Shown here piece after piece: positions 55,675 to 64,000 of a stretch of 64,000 bases of DNA. Origin of the DNA: Parastagonospora avenae f. sp. tritici 18332-5 (Eukaryota > Ascomycota > Dothideomycetes > Pleosporales > Phaeosphaeriaceae); assembly GCA_022559985.1 (NCBI GenBank), contig JAFJTR010000007.1:682001-746000 (forward strand), given 5' to 3'. Positions within the stretch are counted from its first letter, which is position 1, and every line of letters begins with the position of its first letter. The notes beneath the pieces are model-generated. The model did no database searches. It was not told where the DNA came from and saw nothing but the letters and a program-made list of their open reading frames with translations. The translations under genes and the position numbers were made by a program.

Positions 55675-57194
55675 ATGGTGCGCACCGCAGCTCTGCTCGC
55701 GGCCACGGCTGCTTTCGCCCTCGATGTCAACGCCGAGAGCATGTACACCAAAAAGTCAGGTGTGCTCTCCATCAACGGACCGGACTATGACAGGCTCATC
55801 GCGAAGTCCAACTACACTTCTGTGGGTACTGCTGAATGATACCATGTGACTTCATGCTAACAATATCTCAGATCGTAGAGTAAGCTCGTCCAATCCACCA
55901 CCTCCTCCCTTCTAACGACCCCAGATTCTACGCGCCATGGTGCGGTCACTGCAAGAACCTCAAGCCCGCATACGAAACCGCCGCCAAGTCCCTCGCCGGT
56001 ATCGCCAAGGTCGCCGCCGTCAACTGCGATGAGGAGATGAACAAGCCATTCTGCGGACAGATGGGTGTCCAGGGCTTCCCTACACTGAAGATCGTGCGCC
56101 CCGGCAAGAAGCCCGGCAAGCCAATCGTGGACGACTACCAGGGCGAGCGCACTGCCAAGGGCATCGTGAACGCTGTCAAGGACAAGGTGCGGAACTCGGT
56201 GAAGCGAGCAACCGACAAGGACTTGGGCACGTGGCTGCAGGCAAACAAGGACAGCGCAAAGGCTATCCTCTTCAGTGATAAGGGAGTTGTGAGCGCTACC
56301 TTGAAGGCACTTGCGATCGACTTTGCCGGCATCGTGTCTATCGCACAGGTCAAGAAGACGGAGAAGGAAGCAGTCGAGAAGTTTGGCATCACCACGTTCC
56401 CCAGTCTGGTACTCCTCAAGCCTGACTCGGAGGAGCCTATCAAGTTTGACGGCAAGGTTGAGAAGGAAGCCATGGTCAAGTTCCTGTCGCAGGTGGCCCC
56501 ACCGAACCCCGACTGCCCACCGCCGAAGGAGAAGAAGCCGAAGGCAAAGAAGGATGCCAAGAAGGACGCGAAGGCGTCCAGCAAGCTGTCCAAGGCCTCA
56601 GCCGCACACAAGTCTGAAGACGCATCCTCTGCCGCTGCGTCCGCCACCGAAGAGGTCGTCGAAGAGCCCGTCGTCCCCACCGAGTCGCCCGACCCCAACG
56701 TCAAGAGCGAGGACACGCCCGAGCCCATCGAGCTACCTACGGACAACGTCCAGCCCATCATCCCCTCCATCGCCGACGCTTCCGAGCTCCAAGCTCTCTG
56801 CCTGAACGAGCAGAGCAAGACCTGCATCCTCGCCGTCCTCCCCAAAGACGAGTCTTCAAGCACAATGGCCGATGTCATCATCGCACTCGCCAATATCCAC
56901 AAGAAGCACGACACCGCATCGAGCCGCTTGTTCCCCTTCGTCACCGTTACAGACTCAAACCCTCTTGCCGCTTCGCTGCGCTCGTCGTTGAGCTTGGGCG
57001 GCGACGACCAGACTCACCTTGTCGCGACCCACGGTAAGCGCGCGTGGTACAAGAAGTACACTAGCAACGCGATGACGGCGGCTGAGGTCGAGGCTTGGGT
57101 CGATGCTATTCGCATGGGCGAGGGCAAGAAGGAGAAGCTGCCCAAGGAGCTTCTCGCAGGGGCTGAGAAGCAGCCTGAGCACAACGAGTTGTGA
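55675..57194 (+). CDS. Protein disulfide isomerase, P5/MPD1-like
   Basis: Three exons, 55675..55821, 55872..55879, 55925..57194, 474 aa. ER oxidoreductase. The N terminus MVRTAALLAATAAFALDVNA is a signal peptide. One thioredoxin domain with active site: SNYTS joined to IVE through an 8-nt microexon, then FYAPWCGHCKNLKPAYETAA. VNCDEEMNKPFCGQMGVQGF and PTLKIVRPGKKPGKP follow. A second, inactive thioredoxin-like region (LGTWLQANKDSAKAILFS to FGITTFPSLVLLKPDSEEP) lacks CxxC. A Lys/Ala-rich then acidic linker leads to a third folded region (LNEQSKTCILAVLPKDESSS). It ends EKQPEHNEL; NEL is a weak variant of an HDEL-type ER retrieval signal. Introns are 50 and 45 nt. Confidence 0.93.
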
Positions 57195-58281
57195 GCGTTG
57201 CTTTCGTAGAGAACGTGGATTAGAGCGAGTTTTGTGTATAAAATGGGATGAGTCTATGATCTGAGCATAGAGCGTGTATATCTTCATGTGATGTGTTTAT
57301 TTGATTTTCATGTAAGCTGTGACAACGCTGTCCAAATGTCGAACAAAATATATGGTCCTCGCAGCAACAAAAGTCTGCAAGTTGTGTATTTTTTTTGGTT
57401 GGACGAGATGGGAACAGAACCCACGAAAAACCGCCACTTACTTTGCGTTATCAAGAATACCACAGCTGTCTCTAGTACCCCAGCTGCACACTCTCACACG
57501 CTACTTCATGCTCCTCGAAACCCATCGACGACGCCTTTACTCTACAGCACTGCGAAGCAGCAAAGTGATACGACGGCGCACGGTCTAGATCGAAATGGTG
57601 AGAGGGGGATAAATCAGCGGCTGGGCTCGTTCACATCCCAACTTTGACTCTGCAAATGGCAGCACGAGGTCGATATACCTACGATGATCCATCTCCAAGC
57701 AGCGCCTGTGTTCGATGCACGAGGCATTGAGAAGGAGGAATGTCAATCCTCGACAGTGGAATCCCCACAGAAGTCGGTATCAATACGTTATAGCTACCCG
57801 ATTTGCGGGGAAAACTGGCGAGCGCAGATTCTTGAGTCGAGCTTTGTGTTATGTACCGGTGGATGGAGAGGATGGAACACAGTTTTTGTTTACTCGGAAC
57901 AGATTCTTGGGGAATTGGGTGCGCGGCATAGTGGTTAAGTTTCGGACGTGATGTGAATCGAGCAATTCCTGGACGTGGTGGGAATTGAACTTACCCGACA
58001 TATCTGGCCTTCCTCAAACAGCCGCCTTCTCTAGCCACCCACACATACCCAGTATACTTGCTCTCCACGCGTGTACGCCTTTTCCCCGGTGGTTCAATCG
58101 CTCTGCTCACACTCAGCGTACTATTATAAAGCAGCGGACATCTTATGTACGAGCCTGGATGGATTCTATAGCCTCTCAGGACATTGGAAGTGCTGAAATA
58201 GCTTTGAAGGTAGACAGCTTGACAGCTTGTAGCGCCGGGCGGTGCGCGATTTGGGCTTCCCTGTACCTCCGTGAACAGTCT
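57195..58281. other. Intergenic with tRNA-like fragments
   Basis: About 1.09 kb between PDI and the frameshifted gene. It contains two minus-oriented T-arm-like motifs (about 57401-57425 and 57971-57995). An A-box-like element (CGGCATAGTGGTTAAG, plus strand) lies near 57924-57939, close to the second. No intact tRNA can be folded by hand. No other gene seen. Confidence 0.4.
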
Positions 58282-59310
58282 TCAGTTTTTCGAAAGCGCT
58301 GGTGAGCTCTTTTCGGTGGGCGTGGGCCTTCGACTTGAGGTGCTTGTGCAGTTGTACCCTGCTCTATTTCTTTTTGCAGCGGCAGTCGGATCCAAGATGC
58401 ACGCGAAACCCGAGGTAGGGCACTCGGAGGCTGTAATGTACTGTTGCAAGAAAGCTATACGAGCATCAAGTGCATCGTTAGCAACTCTGCCTTTGGCTTC
58501 TTTTGGGTCTTCGCCTTCGTGTCCGACTCCGATGACGACAACTTCTTTGTCGTCTTCGAAAAAAATTCCAGGCATCTGGTTCGCCTTTCGGATTCCTAAC
58601 AGCCTCATAGTCTTCGACCCGGTCTGGATCGATGTTGAGATCAGATCGCTCCTCGTCGACACCCTCATCAACGACAGCACCATTGTCATTTTCTCTCAGC
58701 AGACTAACGACCGCGGCTAGTCTCTTGCTTGTAACGATGTCTATCGCCTTGCGAGCTTTCTTAACGTTCTCGCGGACGGGTTTTGGTGCGCCGCCTCGAG
58801 ATGCGGTAATGCCTCCACCGGCCGACTTGTCCTTCAGCAGCCCCCTCATCTCCTCTGCGATTTCCTCGAGCACTTGGCCGCGAAGCTTTTGCCGGATCTT
58901 CTTTAGTGCTGGTTTGCGCTCATATGACGCTGCGTCGAGATATGCAGTACCTCGGCGGATTCTGGTGTGTTCGACGCCTTAAAATGTGCCTATGGACAGT
59001 CAGTGATGCTTTGTACATAGTCTTGGCAGCTCGAGCTTACTTTGAAAGCGTCCGCGAAGCTATGAGTGTATCCACGCTTTAGGGGAGTAGTTCCATCGAG
59101 TACGTCATGTAAGAAGGCGTACGTGGCATCAATTGCCTTCTTCACACGCAGGGCTGAAGCAGCAAGCTCCGAGCCTCTCCTCTCACGATCGTAAATTCTG
59201 GCATCCATCGCCTTCCGTAGATTGGTCTGATAGTCCTGAGGGCCAGAAGTCTGGTTGTACAGCGACTGGTTCGTTTGACGAAACAGGTTGCGTGTGTCCT
59301 CGCGCGACAT
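58282..59310 (-). pseudogene. Unknown protein gene with two frameshifts
   Basis: Starts at the ATG ending at 59310 (MSREDTRNLFRQTNQSLYNQ) and reads to DAFK, then a canonical GTAAGC...TAG intron (about 58992-59040). The next exon starts AHFK, but a good frame (GVEHTRIRRGTAYLDAASYE, RKPALKKIRQKLRGQVLEEI) continues only if one base is added at 58977-58984. It then runs to GEPDAWNFF, where a seven-base run (58559-58565) has one base too many. Correct reading resumes as EDDKEVVVIGVGHEGEDPKE and ends at 58282. The two shifts cancel. Coding character on both sides is strong. The protein is helical and charged; I do not recognise the family. Either a recent pseudogene or two homopolymer sequencing errors. 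Confidence 0.6.
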
Positions 59311-60439
59311 GCTTTCTCTGCAAGCAGTGTAGGCTTGGATGTCTATGTCTCCAACATTTGTCGTGTCATAATGCTCATGCGCATTTAACCGCCAGGGAGG
59401 AGCTTCCTCTAGTTAGCTTGCCCCAGGAGTTCCTAAGTGAATTTTAGCCCGGGTTGCGGCGAGTCTGCTGGTAGAAGGCCAGAAAGTTTGGACGCCGTGG
59501 GAGTTCAACATCCGGCCATGGTGCAACTAAGCCTCAGAAAACATGCGATACTTTCTCTCAAGCTTACGGTATGTATATATTCTCGGGTTGATTAGTCTGC
59601 GCAATCAATCGGGTGTGTTGCGACGATGATTTGCGATCATGGTGTGTCACTGACCATCTACCCTGCATCGTCAGTGACCGATTTCTGCACCACCACCAAT
59701 GTTATAGCCACCAAAAGTTGTCAAAAGCTGGACAAGATATACAAAAATTACACCCAGATGTCAAAAAAGAAAAAGATTTAATATAGAGGCCGTGACGGGC
59801 AAAAAAGTGGACGCTGTGGGAATTGAACCCACGACCTTTCACACATGGGCACGTGAAATGCGAAGCGAACTGATGATTTGTTAGGTGTGGATGCATGTGT
59901 GGGTGTGGTGGTTGAGCTTACAATCATACCCCTAGACTGGCAATTGTTAGACGATGGCGCAAAGCTTGGCAATGAAGAAAATCTTACCCAAGCGCCCGAT
60001 TTATTTAAGGATGTGGATAATTCCAATTGATTGCATTATGTTGTGGCATTGCTGTGGGTTAAAGCAGCTCAGCACATGCGTAGGGCGTGGGACGCGGTTG
60101 AGATCAAGTTGGCAGGTAGAGAAATGGCGAGTGGGAGGGGCAAATGCAAAATGTTCTGCCCATGCGGGGTAGCAAGGTCAAATCCACCCGTCGAGCACGC
60201 GTGGGGCGGCAAGAGTTGAGAACATCTTCACGGAACTGATAGGGAGTGGCGGGCATTTCATGATATGCATGTGTGGATTCTTTGAGATATACAGGATCTA
60301 CTCAATCATGCCTGGAACTGCACTGCTCACAACGTGCAGTCATAGCTCTCAGTGCCACCACCATCGATGGAACTTCACTGCTTTCTCCACGAGTTGCATT
60401 TATCAATTGACTAAGAATTCGATCATCGCATGGAGGCTC
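59311..60439. other. Intergenic with tRNA-like fragments
   Basis: About 1.13 kb. Holds a third T-arm-like motif near 59490-59515 and the clearest one at 59801-59835 (separate entry). The remainder has no supported gene. Confidence 0.4.
59801..59835 (-). other. tRNA 3'-half-like sequence with Pol III-type T run
   Basis: On the minus strand GTGGGTTCAATTCCCAC forms a perfect 5-bp T stem with a 7-base TTCAATT loop. It is followed by AGCGTCCA and then TTTTTT, as at the end of a tRNA gene. No matching 5' acceptor strand (GGACGCT) occurs in the next 130 bases, and the anticodon and D arms cannot be formed. It is probably a truncated or degraded tRNA copy. I would not call a functional tRNA from this. 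Confidence 0.4.
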
Positions 60440-62197
60440 TCAGTTCTCGTCAATCTCGAGCAGGCTATCAAAGCGATTGTCCCTCGCCGCCGCATACGCG
60501 TTCATCTTCTCATCAGCGCTTTCACTCTCATCAGTCTCTTGGTCGCGCCCACTGAGCCTCCCCATCTTCTTCAATACATCTTCTACGTTCCACGCGATGC
60601 GCTCTGCACCGATTCTCGCTCCCACCAAGTTCGGCGCACCAGGTCCGAGGCGCAGCCCGGCTAGTCTGCCTGTGACGAAGAGAGGCACTTCATCGTTCCA
60701 CATCAGGTCATCATTGAGGCATGGCAAGCCTCCGATTGTTTCGATTGGATGCTGCTGCTGGATGGTCTGCATGAACGGTATTGTCTCGATGTTTGATTGG
60801 ATGCCGGTTGCGAAGACGATGTAATCAATCGAAGGGATACCTGCGTCGAGCGTCGAAGTCTCACATGCCCAAGTTTTCAACTGCTCATCCCAGGATGCCG
60901 ACTGTAGTGTGGTGTGGGTATGGAGGGAGATCTTGCCGCTTGCTATATGCGTATCGAGGATTTTGCGGTACCGCGGTGTCATGCTGCCGCCATTTCTGGC
61001 TTGGGAGATCATCTCGAAGCGTTCTGAAGAAGGTCAGCACAGTTTGAATGACCCTAGATTGTGGAAGACAATACCTTCATCGGTATCTGCCGTCCAGAAC
61101 TCCGCCTGCTTGAAGTTGCGGAATTTGCCGACCCAGTCCAGATCCACGTCAAAGTACTTGACCTTCAATTCACCTCGTATCAGAAGCCAGACCTTACTCA
61201 CACCGCGCTTGAGAGCAAGGTCGGCCAGCTGAGTGCTCGTCAAGCCGCCACCAATAATGAGCATTCTCGTCTGACGTCGAGCGTCGATCTTCGCCTTCAC
61301 ATGTGGCGGTGGAAATTGTTTGATCTGCATCGCATGTGTGTAGCCTTCGTGTGGAGCAGGCGTTGGCAGACCAGCTATTGAAGGTACACAGGGTCCATTT
61401 CCAGGCCCAACAGCAAGTATAACAACTCTTGCGTAACGAACACCCTTGTCAGTCGTAACACAGAAGACTTGGGCTTCTTCGTCTCCAAGGTCATCAGAGA
61501 CGACACTTTCGACCTCTGCATCCTGAAACGATGCTACTGTATTGTACTCGATGTTTGTGGCTCGCTCCTGTGAGAGCATTTCCTTGCTTAATCTATAACG
61601 ATGGATGACTTCGCAGCAGTGAGACGCAAACAAGCTGGTGCTTGGGGTGAAGTAGTCCTTGCGGTCCCTTTCATCGATGTCGGGCGTCCTTCCCAGAAAT
61701 CTGCCTTTAGAATTGATGCGCTTCTTCTTCTTGTGTTTGCTCACTTCTTTGCCAGCACATCCCGGGAGTGCCTGCAGCTCTTTCGCTCGGTCTTGCTCGT
61801 AGGCATACGCAAGTAAGGCATCACGGTCCGCTGGGTCAATCTGGAAGAACATGGGACTGCGCAGGTAGTTGATTCCGAAGGTCTTGAATAGTCGATTCCA
61901 TTTTGCCATCCACTCATCACCGTCGGCGTCGAGCACTAGCATATCGAGTGCATCCTCGGTGGCGTATCCGGTGCAACCACATTCAGAAGTCTCTGGACTT
62001 GATGGGGGCGTGGGCAGCGAATTTTTGTTGGTCCTATAGTTCTTAATGTTCATTTTTCGACCGTGCTTCTTGATCCAGTGGTAGCGTTGATGCTCGTCGT
62101 CAGTGAACGTTGCTGAAGGAGTGTGTTCGTGTAGTCTTGCAGCTGCTGCCAACCCGGCAGGGCCCGCTCCGATGATGAGGACGTCGTGTACGTGCAT
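60440..62197 (-). CDS. FAD-dependent oxidoreductase, ornithine N5-monooxygenase-like
   Basis: Two exons, complement join 60440..61023 and 61075..62197, 568 aa, from the first ATG (MHVHDVLIIGAGPAGLAAAA). The FAD-binding GxGxxG motif is at residues 8-13. A second dinucleotide fold, LIIGGGLTSTQLADLALKRG, lies near residue 310, and IDYIVFATGIQSNIETIPF is the ATG-type motif of flavin monooxygenases. RSPMFFQIDPADRDALLAYA and VRYARVVILAVGPGNGPCVP are typical of a filamentous-ascomycete group annotated as SidA-like or pyridine nucleotide-disulfide oxidoreductase-like. Substrate unknown; no siderophore synthetase is nearby, so siderophore biosynthesis is not supported. The 51-nt intron keeps frame (TDE/ERFEMISQARN). 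Confidence 0.85.
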
Positions 62198-63256
62198 GAT
62201 ACTTTGATTTCTGTCTTGCAAGAGGAAATCGGAGGGTCAAACATGAGGTATCGTTCTCAATGCCGTGTCAATTTCATGGTAGCCACCACATGTCGCACCC
62301 TGATGGCCATTGTCCATTCTCGGAACAACCAACATGGTGCTCCTCGCGTTCAATCGTATTACGAAGCCTTTAAGTGAAGACCGGCGACTTCATTGTGTCC
62401 ATCGAAATGACATTGGCATTAGGCGTAGGCAAAATTCTTGCGCGCCTCTTCCTAACGAGAGGAGGTAAGGAGGTAGACTGTATGTATTCAAAGATCTCTA
62501 TAGAACAGGTTAGAGTATCTTATAGCTGCGTATCTATTCACGTTCCTCTAAGAGCATAGTAAGTATGCCTCAAAGAACTATCAGCTCTTATCGTGTAGGT
62601 GCAAAGCGGGCACGAACTTTGCCGCTGCCTAGTGTTAGCCAAAATGATTCTTTGACATGACTCCAATTTCGAGTGCATGATGCCCTTGCAAAAAGGAGAC
62701 TTAGGTGGAAGGACTACAACATTGAACTCAAGTCGAGAGTCAATTCGGAACCGAGCCTCTCTGGAAATTGTAGAGTGCGAATTGTGTTGATCATGTAAGC
62801 TAAAGTCCACCGATGCTGAATCTTGATCGGGTGCGTCTTCTTTGCGCGTGTGTTTCTTGCATGTGACATGTGGTCGCATCATGATGTGAACAACTAAAGA
62901 GGCGCGGACATGGCTTTCACAGAATGTTTGTACCTCGGTCGATTTGTAGTGAAAGTCGCGTGCGACGCGTTTGCTCCAAAGCGTTGACGCACGGACCTTG
63001 TACGTCACCCGAGTCACCCCGAATTTCGGAGCTTCGTCCACTACACCGAGACTGGGTGCTCCTTTCCACTCGCCCGCTGCTCCCGGTTGGATTGAGCGCG
63101 CAATTGATCGATTTTGGAGTGAGGAGGATTAATTCTGGGCATTATCGTTGCCGGCTCGCGATCCGTTCGGTTTTCGGCAACCCGCATCAAGCTCGCATCT
63201 TTCCGAACCTGCGGAACGATCAACAAAACATCATCGTAATCGTAACACGAGCTTCA
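62198..63256. other. Intergenic, divergent
   Basis: About 1.06 kb between divergent starts of the FAD oxidoreductase and the mitochondrial carrier. No supported gene, RNA or repeat. Confidence 0.5.
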
Positions 63257-64000
63257 ATGGTTTCAGGCGCCAATGTGGGTGTAATATCCCATCATCATGT
63301 TCAACATTGCTGACTTTGCGTAGGATGCGAACACACCAGCAATAGTTTCGCTCGCCGCGGGTGGAGTTGCTGGTGGTGTAGAGGGATTCATATCGGTGTG
63401 CAGCAACGAACCCAATGGAGAAAGAGATCGCGTGACTGACTGACTGCCAACCAAGTACCCTCTTGAATTCGCGAAGACAAGAGTGCAATTAAGGCAAGAG
63501 AAAGGCGTACCGACACCACGTAATCCATTTTATGTCGTTCGGCAGGTCTACCAAAAAGACGGTATTCGGGCTGTGTACAAAGGCTGTGGGCCTCTTGTTC
63601 TTGTGAGTCATTATTTCTCCTATCTTTTGGCAATTTTTGGAAGCTTGGATTCTCTGTTTGCTGCCGGTGGGGCCGTTATAGGAGGAATTTGATCATGTGT
63701 CGGTCGCTTGTACCAACTCCGTTGCGAACAAGGCCAACGCATATCACAGGGATCAATAGGCAAAGATGGCGTACGGTTCCTCTTCTTCGACCAAATCAAG
63801 GAAGCTTTCGCAGATCCTGAGACCGGCTCGCTATCACCTATCCGGAACTTATTAGCAGGCATGACTGCTGGGATTGCTGCGTCAGCAACAGCTGTAACGC
63901 CATCAGAACGCATCAAAACAGCAATGATAGACGATGCACGGCATGAGAAGCGCTTCAAGTCCGGCTGGCACGCTACCACGACCATCTGGAAAGAGAATGG
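63257..64000 (+). CDS. Mitochondrial tricarboxylate/citrate-type carrier (partial)
   Basis: First four exons, 63257..63274, 63324..63395, 63456..63602, 63750..beyond 64000; 162 codons visible. Inner-membrane solute carrier. Exon 1 gives only MVSGAN. Then DANTPAIVSLAAGGVAGGVE and the first signature YPLEFAKTRVQLRQEKGVP (Px[DE]xx[KR]), where the family proline is in YPLEF. VYQKDGIRAVYKGCGPLVL joins GSIGKDGVRFLFFDQIKEAF across a 147-nt intron. The second repeat shows GMTAGIAASATAVTPSERIK followed by TAMIDDARHEKRFKSGW, and PSERIKTAMIDDA is characteristic of Ctp1-type citrate carriers. The third repeat is off the right edge. The start is inferred from a phase-matched 49-nt first intron. Confidence 0.85.

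Noticed and set aside
59801..59960. Complete tRNA gene on the minus strand
   Set aside because: Only the T arm, acceptor 3' strand and T run are credible. The 5' acceptor, D arm and a 7-base anticodon loop cannot be formed.
60440..62197. Siderophore biosynthesis locus
   Set aside because: The oxidoreductase only loosely resembles ornithine monooxygenase, and no NRPS, acyltransferase or siderophore transporter is nearby.
1..64000. Transposons, CRISPR arrays, long terminal repeats or integrated viral s
   Set aside because: No transposase, reverse transcriptase, integrase or capsid-like frame, and no long direct or inverted repeats seen by eye on either strand.

Overview
The window is nuclear DNA of a filamentous ascomycete, most likely a Dothideomycete (Pleosporales-like). 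The evidence is dense spliced genes on both strands, introns mostly of 45-65 nt with GTAAGT/GTATGT donors and CTRAC-type branch points, and fungal-only families (DUF2406, Reg1/DUF1752, TOS1, 2EXR). I see no transposon, CRISPR array, secondary-metabolite cluster or bacterial insert. Most genes are conserved housekeeping loci. I placed exon boundaries by hand from splice signals and reading-frame continuity.

Layout. 0-4 kb: edge of a complex I 12 kDa subunit gene, a small unknown gene and a 14-TM MFS transporter, all on minus. 4-16 kb: Reg1-like PP1 regulatory subunit, calnexin, methylmalonate-semialdehyde dehydrogenase and a DUF2406 protein, all on plus, separated by wide gaps. 16.5-21 kb: VMA21 (minus, three short exons) divergent from a FUN30-type SNF2 remodeller (plus). 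21-28 kb, minus: an SH3BGR-like protein with a long charged tail, a bZIP factor and an AKR6 (K+ channel beta-subunit type) aldo-keto reductase. 29-37 kb: a small secreted protein (plus), a C-terminal zinc-finger protein (minus) and splicing factor SF3B1 (plus). 38-46 kb: a 2EXR-type gene (minus), SDC1 of COMPASS (plus), RPS13 (minus), a TOS1-like wall protein interrupted by an in-frame stop (plus) and PEX13 (plus). 46-51 kb: a UBE2W-type E2 and the ribosome-associated Hsp70 SSB (plus). 51-57 kb: VPS33 and VTA1 (both minus, both endolysosomal sorting) and a P5-type protein disulfide isomerase (plus). 58-64 kb: a gene broken by two homopolymer frameshifts, tRNA-like fragments, an FAD-dependent oxidoreductase (minus) and the start of a tricarboxylate-type mitochondrial carrier (plus).

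The genes do not form one pathway. Several share a theme: ER folding (calnexin, PDI), vacuole and endosome (VMA21, VPS33, VTA1), chromatin (FUN30, SDC1) and translation (RPS13, SSB). The most unusual observations are an 8-nt microexon in the PDI gene, a 12-nt microexon in the E2 gene, a TOS1-like gene intact except for one Trp-to-amber codon, two compensating frameshifts in one gene, and a cluster of tRNA 3'-half-like motifs. I found no convincing new multi-gene system.
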